This document shows, in pieces, positions 1-7,811 of a DNA stretch of 64,000 nt. Numbering within the stretch: position 1 is the stretch's first letter; each line of letters starts with the position of its first letter. A model generated the notes under the pieces. That model saw only the letters and a program-made list of their open reading frames with translations. It was not told the DNA's origin and searched no databases. A program made the translations under genes and the position numbers. The stretch is from positions 21,336-85,335 of the forward strand of contig CAIUGL010000077.1 of the NCBI GenBank assembly GCA_903898715.1, given 5' to 3'. The stretch is from an uncultured Cytophagaceae bacterium. Lineage in GTDB: Bacteria; Bacteroidota; Bacteroidia; Cytophagales; Spirosomataceae.

Positions 1-195
1 GTTGTTGAGAAAGCACCCGTAGTCGAAGTAGAAAAAACGAACACCCAAGCTGCATATCACGAGGTGAAAGCAGGTGAAACACTATTTCGTATTTCGAAAA
101 TCTACCAAGTTAGTGTAGATGATTTGATACTTTGGAATGGCCTAGGGAAAGTACCTACGATTCAAGTAGGACAAAAAATCAAGGTAAAACCTTAA
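1..195 (+). CDS. LysM-domain protein, C-terminal fragment
   Basis: The frame is open from the first base and ends with TAA at 193-195, giving 64 codons of a gene whose start lies outside the window. The visible end is one LysM module (HEVKAGETLFRISKIY, then the VSVDDLILWN core) preceded by a Val/Glu/Lys-rich linker. LysM modules bind N-acetylglucosamine in peptidoglycan, so this is probably the tail of an exported wall-binding protein, but the catalytic or signal part cannot be seen. Its stop codon overlaps the stop of the convergent methyltransferase by four bases. Confidence 0.85.
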   Translation, partial: VVEKAPVVEVEKTNTQAAYHEVKAGETLFRISKIYQVSVDDLILWNGLGKVPTIQVGQKIKVKP

Positions 196-830
196 CGGAC
201 GCGTAACATATACAAACCATCTCGAAGTGGCAATAACATCTTGTCGACGCGCGGGTCATCCAAACACTTTTGATTAAAATCACGCAAGGCTTGCGTCGAT
301 TTATCGCGCGCTTGTTCATCTACAATCTTACCACTCCACAACACATTATCGACCAAAATAACCCCTCCAGGACTCATTTTGTCTATAATCAAATCATAAT
401 ACAGCGCATAATTACGCTTGTCGGCATCGATAAAAACCAAATCAAACGGCCCCTCAATCTTCGTCAACTCATCTTTGGCATCCGCAATGCGGTAATCGAT
501 TTGATGTTTATACTCCGAACGATCAAAGAATGAACGTGTAAAGGTTTCCAACTCTTCATTAATGTCTATCGTAATCAATCGCCCATCTATAGCAAGGCCC
601 TCCGCTAAACATAAGGCGGAATAACCGGTAAAGGTACCTATTTCGAGGATGGTAGTAGGCCGACAAACCTTCGCGAAAAACGACAAAAATCTGCCTTGCA
701 AATGCCCAGAGAGCATTCGAGGTTGCAAAATCATCGCATGGGTTTCTCGGTCTAATTCCTGCAATAAAGCAGACGGTTCACCTGAAAAAATGCGTGAATA
801 TTCCTCAATGGCAGAATCGATGAATTCCAT
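192..830 (-). CDS. Class I SAM-dependent O-methyltransferase (CCoAOMT-like)
   Basis: This 212-residue protein has the full-length form of the small bacterial O-methyltransferases related to caffeoyl-CoA O-methyltransferase (methyltransferase family 3). The SAM-binding motif I is LEIGTFTGYSALCLAEGL near residue 63, the acidic residue after the second strand is in ITIDINEE, and the metal/substrate motif FIDADKRNY near residue 133 is typical of the cation-dependent group, followed by VDNVLWSG. The physiological substrate is not evident. It is translated from the strand of the upstream methyltransferase, whose stop overlaps its ATG by one base (TAATG), so the two are probably translationally coupled. 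Confidence 0.88.
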   Translation of the reverse strand: MEFIDSAIEEYSRIFSGEPSALLQELDRETHAMILQPRMLSGHLQGRFLSFFAKVCRPTTILEIGTFTGYSALCLAEGLAIDGRLITIDINEELETFTRSFFDRSEYKHQIDYRIADAKDELTKIEGPFDLVFIDADKRNYALYYDLIIDKMSPGGVILVDNVLWSGKIVDEQARDKSTQALRDFNQKCLDDPRVDKMLLPLRDGLYMLRVR

Positions 831-1600
831 TATTTGATACCTGTGAAAAAGAAATCTAGCGACGCAGCAGGTTGGTCACTCAAGTAATAATCATCCACTT
901 GAATGGAATTCACGAGTTGATTACTTGATTTTGAAATAGCCAAACGGCTCAAGCGATTTGCAATATCATACGGAACTTGAAGCCACGTACGTGGTAATTT
1001 ATACTGCAAATTAAATAGATCAAAGCGCGTGATTTTAGCCACCGATTTCTTATTCTCTTCATAGTAATCCATCACTTTTCCGTTACCGTGTACCCCCTCA
1101 GTAATTACTTGACTGAAATGCTTGGACATTAAACCACTCAATTCAGCAGAAACATATTCGCGAACATGCCATGGATTACGTGTCAAAGAAAACAACCGAT
1201 TGACCGTTGTCAAATATAATTTACCACCCGGTTTCAATACGCGTGCCGCCTCTGCTAAAAAGAAATCGTCATTTTCAATGTGCTCAATCACCTGAAAAGT
1301 AATGACGTAATCAAAGTGATTGGAAGGCAAATCTTGCAAGGGTGGCAAGAACATATCAATGAACGTGAAATTCGGATATTGTGCCGAAAGCGAATTCATT
1401 AATTCGGTATTCTTGTCGACACCCGTATAGGCAGAAACTTTATCGGCTAATACGCCTACGCCCCGACCTGTACCACAACCAATTTCCAATACATTACCTG
1501 AAACCAACTGGCTTACATGCATATAGGGAAACAATAAGCGCTGGTGAACAGGGTTATCTGAAGGAATATCAGAAGAGGCAATTTCAGTCGTTTTATACAT
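830..1600 (-). CDS. Class I SAM-dependent methyltransferase (Methyltransf_11 type)
   Basis: A 256-residue methyltransferase with motif I VLEIGCGTGRGVGVLAD near residue 35, the acidic post-II residue in YTGVDKN, and the FQVIEHIENDDFFLAEAARVL segment typical of the UbiE/Coq3-like fold. The C-terminal third (residues 170-256) has no motif I can tie to a substrate. It is the first gene of a two-gene unit with the O-methyltransferase downstream. A TAnnTTTG -7 element sits at 1620-1627 on this strand, about 20 bases before the ATG. Substrate is unknown, and quinone, lipid or small-molecule methylation are all possible. Confidence 0.8.
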   Translation of the reverse strand: MYKTTEIASSDIPSDNPVHQRLLFPYMHVSQLVSGNVLEIGCGTGRGVGVLADKVSAYTGVDKNTELMNSLSAQYPNFTFIDMFLPPLQDLPSNHFDYVITFQVIEHIENDDFFLAEAARVLKPGGKLYLTTVNRLFSLTRNPWHVREYVSAELSGLMSKHFSQVITEGVHGNGKVMDYYEENKKSVAKITRFDLFNLQYKLPRTWLQVPYDIANRLSRLAISKSSNQLVNSIQVDDYYLSDQPAASLDFFFTGIK

Positions 1601-1607
1601 TGTATGC

Positions 1608-1615
1608 TAAATTTG
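1608..1615 (+). promoter_or_regulatory. -7 promoter element for the alkB-like gene
   Basis: TAAATTTG matches the Bacteroidota -7 consensus TAnnTTTG and lies 44 bases before the alkB-like ATG. A small hairpin (arms of seven bases at 1622-1628 and 1632-1638) follows inside the presumed leader. Confidence 0.5.
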
Positions 1616-1619
1616 AGCA

Positions 1620-1627
1620 CAAAGGTA
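1620..1627 (-). promoter_or_regulatory. -7 promoter element for the methyltransferase pair
   Basis: Read on the minus strand this is TACCTTTG, a full match to TAnnTTTG, ending 20 bases before the ATG at 1600. It is almost back to back with the plus-strand element at 1608-1615, so the two divergent promoters face through each other. Confidence 0.5.
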
Positions 1628-1659
1628 AAGTTTTTACCTAAGATTAGGTAATTTGGAAC

Positions 1660-2262
1660 ATGCTTTCGCTTTTCTCCACACCGGAATCCCAGAATTACCT
1701 CCCATTGGATGGAACGGTTCATTATTATCCGACATTTTTAAGCATTTCGGAAGCCAATCATTTTCAACGCATATTCGAAGAATCCATTCCTTGGGAATCT
1801 GACGTCGTGCATTTATTTGGCAAAACGATTCCGATGCGCAGAAAAATGGCTTGGTTTGCGGATGGCCAACGGCGCTATACATATTCAGGCTCTGCCAAAT
1901 TTGTCAATCCATGGTCGGATGAGCTACTCGAACTCAAAAACCGCATAGAAAAGCACCTAAACCTCTCATTTAACGGTTGTTTACTGAATTACTACCACGA
2001 TGGAGCGGATGGAATGGGATGGCATGCCGACGATGAAAAAAGTATCCAACCGAATAGTTGCATCGCCTCAATTAGCTTGGGAGCGAGCCGGAATTTTGAT
2101 TTCAAACACCGCCAAACCGGTCAAAAAGTACGCATTCCACTACTTCCTGGCAGTTTATTAGTGATGCAAGGAGAAACCCAGCAGCATTGGCTTCATGCCT
2201 TACCTAAGTCCTTGAAAGTACACGTACCCAGGGTAAATTTGACCTTCAGACAAATGGTTTGA
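1660..2262 (+). CDS. AlkB-like 2-oxoglutarate/Fe(II)-dependent dioxygenase
   Basis: This 200-residue protein has the layout of AlkB-family oxygenases that reverse alkyl damage on nucleic acid bases. The iron ligands are visible as H122 and D124 in the GWHADDE motif and H179 in HWLHALP. The 2-oxoglutarate-binding end RVNLTFR (191-197) supplies R191 and R197. The substrate-side loop NYYHDGADGMGWHAD matches bacterial and ALKBH2/3-type members. The length is normal for a complete protein. It probably shares a transcript with rlmB, 16 bases downstream. Confidence 0.9.
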   Translation: MLSLFSTPESQNYLPLDGTVHYYPTFLSISEANHFQRIFEESIPWESDVVHLFGKTIPMRRKMAWFADGQRRYTYSGSAKFVNPWSDELLELKNRIEKHLNLSFNGCLLNYYHDGADGMGWHADDEKSIQPNSCIASISLGASRNFDFKHRQTGQKVRIPLLPGSLLVMQGETQQHWLHALPKSLKVHVPRVNLTFRQMV

Positions 2263-2278
2263 AAAAAAATGCCGACCT

Positions 2279-3097
2279 TTGCCCCACATTTCAGCCAATA
2301 CCGTGTCAGAAGAAAACGAATCAAGACCCCCATTCCGAAAACCATTTAGACATTTTACAACTCCAAAAACGGAGAATAAAGAGATTGTCTTTGGAATTCA
2401 ATCCGTACTAGAAACCTTACGTTCTGGTAAGGAGATTGATCGTTTATTAGTTCAACGCGAGTTAGGACACACGGAAATTCTTGATTTAGCGCACGAAAAA
2501 GGCATTCAAGTTCAGAAGGTTCCTTTGGAAAAATTAAATCGCATCACGCGTAAAAATCACCAGGGAGCCATTGCATTCGTTTCGGCTATTCATTATGCCA
2601 AATTGGAAAATGTGATTGCAGATACCTTCGAGAAAGGTCAAATCCCTTTGGTTTTGATCCTAGATCGCATTACGGATGTTCGAAATTTTGGCGCGATTGC
2701 GCGTACCGCTGAATGTGCAGGTGTGCATGCGATTGTGATACCTTCTAAAGGTGCTGCTCAAATCAATGCCGATGCGATGAAAACGTCATCAGGCGCATTA
2801 AACTTCATTCCTGTTTGTCGGGAAGACAGCTTATTACAAACTGTTGATTTCTTACAAAACTCAGGATTGCGCGTCGTGGCTTGTACCGAAAAAGGAAAAA
2901 ATTCCATGTATAGCGTAGATTATACAGGGCCGACTGCCATTGTCATGGGTTCTGAGGAGGATGGAATTTCAGATGAAATCATCCGTAAATCAGATGATTT
3001 GGCCGTTATTCCACAAAGTGGACAAGTCGGATCACTGAACGTATCCGTTGCCGCCGGTGTAATCATTTACGAAACCGTTCGTCAGAGAAATCTCTAA
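2279..3097 (+). CDS. rlmB: 23S rRNA (guanosine-2'-O)-methyltransferase, TrmH/RlmB family
   Basis: A SpoU/TrmH-family knot methyltransferase. The N-terminal substrate-binding domain begins with FGIQSVLETL (about residue 38). The knotted catalytic domain shows the three family motifs: NFGAIARTAE, MGSEEDGIS and SLNVSVAAGVIIYE. The family 2'-O-methylates G2251 in 23S rRNA (RlmB) or related sites. There is no in-frame ATG before the conserved region. TTG at 2279 or GTG at 2303 must serve as start, and the ATG at 2269 is in another frame and closes quickly. Stop overlaps that of the convergent SDR gene by four bases. Confidence 0.88.
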   Translation: MPHISANTVSEENESRPPFRKPFRHFTTPKTENKEIVFGIQSVLETLRSGKEIDRLLVQRELGHTEILDLAHEKGIQVQKVPLEKLNRITRKNHQGAIAFVSAIHYAKLENVIADTFEKGQIPLVLILDRITDVRNFGAIARTAECAGVHAIVIPSKGAAQINADAMKTSSGALNFIPVCREDSLLQTVDFLQNSGLRVVACTEKGKNSMYSVDYTGPTAIVMGSEEDGISDEIIRKSDDLAVIPQSGQVGSLNVSVAAGVIIYETVRQRNL

Positions 3098-3840
3098 ATT
3101 CGATTGATTTGTGTTGCTGACGCTTGGGCTGTTGGCAAAATAGTTACATCCGCAATGTTTACATGTGCGGGTGCCATGACCATATATCGAATCAAATCAG
3201 CCACATCGTTGGCTACTAAAGGCTCAAATCCTGCATACACGGCATCCGCTTTTGCTTGATCACCTTTAAATCGCACCTGAGAAAAACCCGTATTAACTGC
3301 ACCTGGAGCAATATTGGAGACTTTTATTCCATGAACATTTAAGTCCTGACGCATGCCTTGCGAAAGGGCTTCTACCGCTGCTTTCGAAGCACAATAAACA
3401 TTCCCATTTGGATAAACCTGTTTTCCTGCAATGGAGGAAAGGTTAATGATGTGACCCGTTTTCCGTTCAATCATCTGTGGAATCACAGCGCGCGATACAT
3501 ATAATAATCCATCTACATTCATGTGCATCATGGCATCCCAATCTGCGACATCTCCTGACTGAATGGGACCCAAACCATGTGCATTGCCTGCATTATTAAC
3601 TAGCACATCGATCGACTTCCAGGCTTCTGGCAATGATGAAAAGGCTGTTTCAACTTCAGATAAGACACTAACATCAAATGTCAGCACATAGGATTCAACC
3701 GGCAAATCCGCCTGCAACTGAAGCAAAGCCTCTTTTCTTCTGCCACAAAGAACTAAATTAAACCCTTCGCTGGCCAATACCTGCGCGGTAGCTAAACCGA
3801 TACCTGAGCTAGCTCCTGTTATACATGCAATCTTATTCAT
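3094..3840 (-). CDS. Short-chain dehydrogenase/reductase, YdfG-like
   Basis: A classical 248-residue SDR. TGASSGIG at residues 8-15 binds the nucleotide, NNAG is at 82-85, and the catalytic Ser135/Ser136, Tyr149 and Lys153 lie in INLSSIAGK and YCASK. CGRR after the second strand points to NADP(H). The overall pattern is closest to YdfG-like NADP-dependent 3-hydroxy acid (serine/allothreonine) dehydrogenases, though the substrate is inferred only from that likeness. A -7-like TACCTTCG at 3859-3866 on this strand precedes the ATG by 18 bases. Confidence 0.85.
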   Translation of the reverse strand: MNKIACITGASSGIGLATAQVLASEGFNLVLCGRRKEALLQLQADLPVESYVLTFDVSVLSEVETAFSSLPEAWKSIDVLVNNAGNAHGLGPIQSGDVADWDAMMHMNVDGLLYVSRAVIPQMIERKTGHIINLSSIAGKQVYPNGNVYCASKAAVEALSQGMRQDLNVHGIKVSNIAPGAVNTGFSQVRFKGDQAKADAVYAGFEPLVANDVADLIRYMVMAPAHVNIADVTILPTAQASATQINRI

Positions 3841-3858
3841 AGCAATAATTTTTCATCC

Positions 3859-3866
3859 CGAAGGTA
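3859..3866 (-). promoter_or_regulatory. Probable -7 element (TAnnTTCG variant) for the SDR gene
   Basis: Reads TACCTTCG on the minus strand, one mismatch from TAnnTTTG, at a suitable distance from the ATG at 3840. The same TTCG variant occurs at 7800-7807 and 14842-14849. Confidence 0.35.
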
Positions 3867-3925
3867 CATGCTTCGAGGTGATCTAAAAAATTTGGACGTA
3901 ATTTGTAACAAAATTAATCTATCAC

Positions 3926-4486
3926 ATGAACTTTTTGATCGTTGGCCTCGGGAACATCGGACCCGAATATTTATTTACTCGGCACAATATTGGTTTTATG
4001 GCGGTGGATTATTTAGCCAAAACCAAAGAAGTAAGTTTCAAACAAGATCGCCTAGGAGCTATTTCCTCCTATAAACTAAAAGGACATACCATTTACTTAC
4101 TGAAACCAAGTACGTTTATGAACTTGAGCGGAAAGGCGGTGAATTATTGGTGCCAACAACTCAAAATAGAAAAAGAGCGTTTACTCATCCTTACCGATGA
4201 CATTGCTTTACCATTTGAGACACTACGTTTAAAACCCAAAGGGTCAAGTGGTGGACATAATGGACTCAAAAGTATCGAGGCCGTTTTGCAAACCCAAGAA
4301 TATGGCCGTTTGAGGATGGGTCTTGGGTCTGATTTTGCGAAAGGCAGACAAGCAGATTTTGTATTAAGTAACTTTAACGAAGATGAAATTGGACTTATCC
4401 CATTCATTCTAAACCGCTCAAATGACATCATAGATTGTTTTTGCTTGGAAGGTATCCAACAAACAATGAACAAATACAACCAATGA
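3926..4486 (+). CDS. pth: Peptidyl-tRNA hydrolase
   Basis: A complete 186-residue bacterial Pth, which frees tRNA from prematurely released peptidyl-tRNA. The N-terminal signature LIVGLGNIGPEYLFTRHNIG carries Asn10 and the catalytic His20. FMNLSGKAV and the GGHNGLKSIE motif are also present, with the active-site Asp in LTDDIALPF. The ATG start fits the family, which begins almost directly with the first beta strand. It stands alone: the gene upstream is divergent, and downstream there is a 248-base AT-rich gap. Confidence 0.95.
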   Translation: MNFLIVGLGNIGPEYLFTRHNIGFMAVDYLAKTKEVSFKQDRLGAISSYKLKGHTIYLLKPSTFMNLSGKAVNYWCQQLKIEKERLLILTDDIALPFETLRLKPKGSSGGHNGLKSIEAVLQTQEYGRLRMGLGSDFAKGRQADFVLSNFNEDEIGLIPFILNRSNDIIDCFCLEGIQQTMNKYNQ

Positions 4487-4734
4487 TTGTACTATTTAAA
4501 GAATCTTTGAATTTTTCCGTAATTGTTGATTTAGAATTTTTAAAACGATTTACAATTGTTATCCAAATTTAATTTGGAAATAGTAAATAAAACTTTAATT
4601 ATATTCTGAATTAAGTTAAAAAATAGAATCAATATCTATTTTTATCATAAAAATTGTGCAAAAGCAAGTTTTGTTATATTAAAAAAATGCAATAATTTTG
4701 TATCGTTGATTTAATCAATAAATATAACATTCTT
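4487..4734. other. AT-rich intergenic region, no gene seen
   Basis: No reading frame or RNA is recognisable in these 248 bases. There is a short inverted repeat at 4562-4578 (seven-base arms). A complete promoter for the next gene lies near the 3' end at 4671-4700. Confidence 0.6.
4671..4700 (+). promoter_or_regulatory. Promoter for the secreted orphan protein
   Basis: TTG at 4671-4673 (inside TTTTG) and TAATTTTG at 4693-4700 are separated by 19 bases. This matches the Bacteroidota -33/-7 arrangement. The ATG is 34 bases downstream. Confidence 0.6.
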
Positions 4735-5208
4735 ATGAAGAAGCAAATTTTAATGATTGGTGTTTTAGTGGGACTAAACCTAATCGCAACAGCGGCAAAA
4801 GCAAACGGAACAACATCTACAGTAGATGTATCGACAACAGGGTTGTCTATCAAAAAAGAAACATTATCTGAAGTAATTCAGAATTTGATAAAGAAAGATT
4901 ACGCAGGTGCAAGTGCATCATCGACAGCTAGTTTGACCATTTCAATTTTAGAGAATTATCAAAATAACCAGTCGGCTTACCTAAAGGCAACCAAAGCTGA
5001 GCAAGCTTTGTTTAACGAAACAGTTAAGTCTATTGTAAATCAAGCATCTACAAGCGAAAAAACGTCAAATTGGATCAAAGAAATCAATAAATCAGCCAAA
5101 GCAATTAATACGATTTGGGCTGTTTTAGGTACAGAACCAAAAATTGAAGCAGATTTAAACACTATTTCTGAACAAAATGAAGATTTAGTAGTTGTGTTTC
5201 AAAATTAG
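4735..5208 (+). CDS. Secreted helical protein of unknown function
   Basis: I do not recognise this 157-residue protein. It starts with a Sec signal peptide (MKKQ, a hydrophobic stretch, then cleavage probably after AKA near residue 23). The mature part is Ser/Thr/Ala/Lys-rich and predicted by eye to be mostly helical, with no cysteine and no known motif. It has its own strong promoter and a strong terminator, so it is a single-gene unit that may be well expressed. It could be a periplasmic or surface protein. No neighbour hints at a pathway. Confidence 0.7.
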   Translation: MKKQILMIGVLVGLNLIATAAKANGTTSTVDVSTTGLSIKKETLSEVIQNLIKKDYAGASASSTASLTISILENYQNNQSAYLKATKAEQALFNETVKSIVNQASTSEKTSNWIKEINKSAKAINTIWAVLGTEPKIEADLNTISEQNEDLVVVFQN

Positions 5209-5219
5209 ATTGTAAGTAG

Positions 5220-5246
5220 TTTTCATAGTTAAATAGGTTTAGAGGT
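5220..5246 (+). repeat. 27-bp direct repeat, copy 1
   Basis: This segment in the 3' untranslated part of the secreted-protein gene is repeated without mismatch at 5338-5364. Each copy is followed within about five bases by a strong intrinsic terminator hairpin. Confidence 0.9.
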
Positions 5247-5250
5247 AATC

Positions 5251-5290
5251 AAAAAAGGTGCTGTTTTTAACGGCACCTTTTTTATTTTTT
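5251..5290 (+). terminator. Intrinsic terminator
   Basis: A perfect 11-bp stem (5251-5261 with 5273-5283) with an 11-base loop is followed by a T-rich tract. It ends the secreted-protein transcript. Confidence 0.9.
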
Positions 5291-5323
5291 TGCACTAAAC
5301 TCATATTATTTAAAGAAAACGCC

Positions 5324-5331
5324 TATATTTG
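5324..5331 (+). promoter_or_regulatory. -7-like element between the two terminators
   Basis: TATATTTG matches TAnnTTTG. It lies just before the second repeat copy and 39 bases before the second terminator, with no gene between. No good -33 element is seen at the right spacing. Confidence 0.35.
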
Positions 5332-5337
5332 TATAAA

Positions 5338-5364
5338 TTTTCATAGTTAAATAGGTTTAGAGGT
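5338..5364 (+). repeat. 27-bp direct repeat, copy 2
   Basis: Identical to 5220-5246. It sits between a TATATTTG element and a 15-bp terminator stem, so it could be the body of a very small transcript or the relic of a tandem duplication of the upstream gene's 3' end. Confidence 0.9.
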
Positions 5365-5369
5365 TAAAT

Positions 5370-5402
5370 AAATAAGGCCAGAAGTTTCTTCTGGCCTTAT
5401 TT
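5370..5402. terminator. Bidirectional terminator between secreted-protein gene and metG
   Basis: A perfect 15-bp stem (5370-5384 with 5388-5402) with a TTT loop, flanked by A and T runs on both sides. It can stop transcription from either direction and lies 22 bases beyond the metG stop. Confidence 0.9.
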
Positions 5403-5424
5403 CTATTTAGACGTAGTATCCATT

Positions 5425-7455
5425 TTAACTGATACTCGCTCCATTCCAAACTGATTTACTCGGCTGAACAAAGGCTAAACTGCCATCTGCATCTTCTGCC
5501 ATCAAAATCATCCCTTCACTTTCTTGACCCATAATCTTGCGAGGAGCTAAATTCGCTAAGAAAGTCACCTGCTTACCAATAATCGCATCCGGCTCAAAAT
5601 GCTCCGCAATTCCACTTAAAATTGTGCGGTCTTTTAGTCCATCGTTGACGGTCAGCTTCAATAATTTTTTACTTTTCACCACTTTCTCAGCTGCCGTGAT
5701 TTGACCGATACGCATATCCATCTTCACAAATGAGTCAAAATCAATCGTTTCCTTGATTGGTGCAACCTGCTTACTTGCTAATTCCATCTGTGCTTTTGTC
5801 GCTTTTAATTTATCTACTTGTGCCTGAATGACATCATCCTCCAGCTTCTCGAACAACAAACCTGGATTGGCTAGTTTTTGACCCGCGGGAATCAATTCAA
5901 AATTTCCGATTGCTGACCAGTCGGCATCCGCTAACCCAAGAGCTGTCCGCAGACGAGCAGCTGTAAAAGGAATAAACGGTTCAAGCGCTAAGGACGCATG
6001 TGCCACTAATTGTACCGCATAATTCAATACCGTACCTGCTTTGGCGCGATCTTCCTTAATAATTTTCCAAGGTTCCGCATCTGCCAAATACTTATTTCCA
6101 ATACGTGCAATCTCCATCGCATATACCAAGGCATCACGGAATTTATAGGTAGCTAAAGCCTGGTCTAATTTAGCAGGTATCTCTGCCAAAGCGGCGATAA
6201 CATCCGCCTCCAATCCTGTTCCAGCCGCTTTTTCAGGTACAATACCCTCAAAATTCTTATCGATCAAAACAAAGGCACGATTCACAAAATTGCCTAAAAT
6301 AGCCACCAACTCAGAATTGTTTTTCGTTTGAAAATCCGCCCAAGTAAAATCGGCATCCTTCGTTTCTGGACTAGAAGCCGTCAATGCATAACGTAACACA
6401 TCTTGTTTGCCCGGGAATTCTTTCAAATATTCATGTAACCAAACCGCCCAATTACGCGAGGTTGAAATCTTATCCCCTTCCAAGTTCATAAACTCGTTCG
6501 CCGGAACCTGATCCGCTAATTGATACCCACCATGCGCCATGCACATCGCCGGGAAAATCAAGCAGTGAAATACGATATTATCCTTACCAATGAAATGAAC
6601 AATCCGACTATCCTCCGCCTTCCACCACTTCTCCCAATCAGGGGTTAGTTGGCTCGACATCGACACATAGCCAATCGGTGCATCAAACCACACATATAAC
6701 ACTTTTCCCTCCGTATCAGGTAATGGAATAGGAACTCCCCAGCTCAAATCGCGTGTCATAGCTCGAGGACGCAGGCCATCTTGCAACCAAGATTTTACCT
6801 GTCCGCTTACATTTGATTTCCATTCAGGGTGGGAATTCACATATTTTTCTAACTCGCCTTGCCATTGATCCAAGGGCAAAAACCAGTTTTTTGTCTCTTT
6901 TAAAATCGGAGAAGCGCCACTCAAGGTAGATTTGGGATGAATCAATTCCGTGGGCGATAATGCTGAACCACATTTTTCACATTGATCTCCATAAGCACCC
7001 GGTTGGTGACATTTTGGACAATCTCCCGTAATATACCGATCAGCCAGAAACTGATCCGCCGCCTCATCATAATACTGCTCGGTCACTTCCTCAATAAACT
7101 TTCCATCTTGGTAAAGCTTCAAGAAAAAATCCTGAGACATTTTGTGGTGTGCCGGATCGGACGTCCGACCATAGATATCAAATGAAATACCAAATTCCTC
7201 AAACGAAGCCTTGATTTCTTGATAGTAATAATCAACGACTTGTTGGGGCGTTTTACCCTCCTTTTGCGCTTTAATCGTAATCGGCACCCCATGCTCATCC
7301 GTTCCGGAGACAAAAATGACGTCCTGTTTCTTCAACCGCAAGTACCGAACATAGATATCTGCAGGCAAATAACAACCTGCCAAATGACCAATATGAATGG
7401 GGCCATTGGCATAAATCAAGGCCGCAGTGACCGTAGTCCGCGCAAAATCCGACAT
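5425..7455 (-). CDS. metG: Methionyl-tRNA synthetase with C-terminal tRNA-binding domain
   Basis: A 676-residue class I synthetase that charges tRNA-Met. The HIGH motif is HIGH at 21-24, the KMSKS equivalent is KISTS at 329-333, and the zinc knuckle uses Cys146, Cys149, Cys159 and Cys162 (one-knuckle-pair E. coli type). After the anticodon-binding helices, residues about 567-676 form the EMAP-II/Trbp111-type OB fold ([11 protein letters not shown]) that dimerises and binds tRNA. The length is normal for the Bacteroidota form. A TATTTTTG -7 element lies at 7477-7484. Confidence 0.97.
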   Translation of the reverse strand: MSDFARTTVTAALIYANGPIHIGHLAGCYLPADIYVRYLRLKKQDVIFVSGTDEHGVPITIKAQKEGKTPQQVVDYYYQEIKASFEEFGISFDIYGRTSDPAHHKMSQDFFLKLYQDGKFIEEVTEQYYDEAADQFLADRYITGDCPKCHQPGAYGDQCEKCGSALSPTELIHPKSTLSGASPILKETKNWFLPLDQWQGELEKYVNSHPEWKSNVSGQVKSWLQDGLRPRAMTRDLSWGVPIPLPDTEGKVLYVWFDAPIGYVSMSSQLTPDWEKWWKAEDSRIVHFIGKDNIVFHCLIFPAMCMAHGGYQLADQVPANEFMNLEGDKISTSRNWAVWLHEYLKEFPGKQDVLRYALTASSPETKDADFTWADFQTKNNSELVAILGNFVNRAFVLIDKNFEGIVPEKAAGTGLEADVIAALAEIPAKLDQALATYKFRDALVYAMEIARIGNKYLADAEPWKIIKEDRAKAGTVLNYAVQLVAHASLALEPFIPFTAARLRTALGLADADWSAIGNFELIPAGQKLANPGLLFEKLEDDVIQAQVDKLKATKAQMELASKQVAPIKETIDFDSFVKMDMRIGQITAAEKVVKSKKLLKLTVNDGLKDRTILSGIAEHFEPDAIIGKQVTFLANLAPRKIMGQESEGMILMAEDADGSLAFVQPSKSVWNGASIS

Positions 7456-7476
7456 AATCTAGAGTAAAATGAATTA

Positions 7477-7484
7477 CAAAAATA
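7477..7484 (-). promoter_or_regulatory. -7 promoter element for metG
   Basis: Reads TATTTTTG on the minus strand, a full match to TAnnTTTG, 21 bases before the metG ATG. Confidence 0.5.
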
Positions 7485-7519
7485 AGTAAAAATACCTAAC
7501 GAAAATTTAGAAAGACCAC

Positions 7520-7550
7520 TTGCATCTTCAAAATTATAAGTGTACATTTG
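7520..7550 (+). promoter_or_regulatory. Promoter for rpsU
   Basis: TTG at 7520-7522 and TACATTTG at 7543-7550 with a 20-base spacer fit the phylum's -33/-7 pattern. The rpsU ATG follows 30 bases later. Confidence 0.6.
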
Positions 7551-7580
7551 CACACAATTTAATTCAAAAGAGAAAAATAC

Positions 7581-7775
7581 ATGTTAATTATTTCAATCAA
7601 AGAGAACGAGTCAATTGATAAAGCACTTAAGCGCTTTAAGAAAAAGTTTGAAAAAACGGGTGTAGTTAAAGAATTACGTAGAAGATCCGCTTTTGAAAAA
7701 CCTTCGATTGCTCGTCGTAAGGAAATGATTCGCGCTGCATACAAGCAGATCACATACGGTAACGTAAACAACTAG
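7581..7775 (+). CDS. rpsU: 30S ribosomal protein S21
   Basis: A 64-residue basic protein with the S21 pattern: a short beta strand, then ESIDKALKRFKKKFEKTGV and a highly charged R/K-rich helix (LRRRSAFEKPS, RRKEM). S21 sits on the 30S platform near the anti-Shine-Dalgarno region of 16S rRNA. It is followed 36 bases later by a Xer recombinase gene, a pairing commonly kept in Bacteroidota genomes. Confidence 0.95.
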   Translation: MLIISIKENESIDKALKRFKKKFEKTGVVKELRRRSAFEKPSIARRKEMIRAAYKQITYGNVNN

Positions 7776-7811
7776 TTTACCAAACTCCGAGAAATTGACT
7801 ACTTTCGAGAT

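Noticed and set aside
2269..2346. ATG reading frame just before rlmB
   Set aside because: It closes after about 25 codons and is out of frame with the conserved TrmH region.
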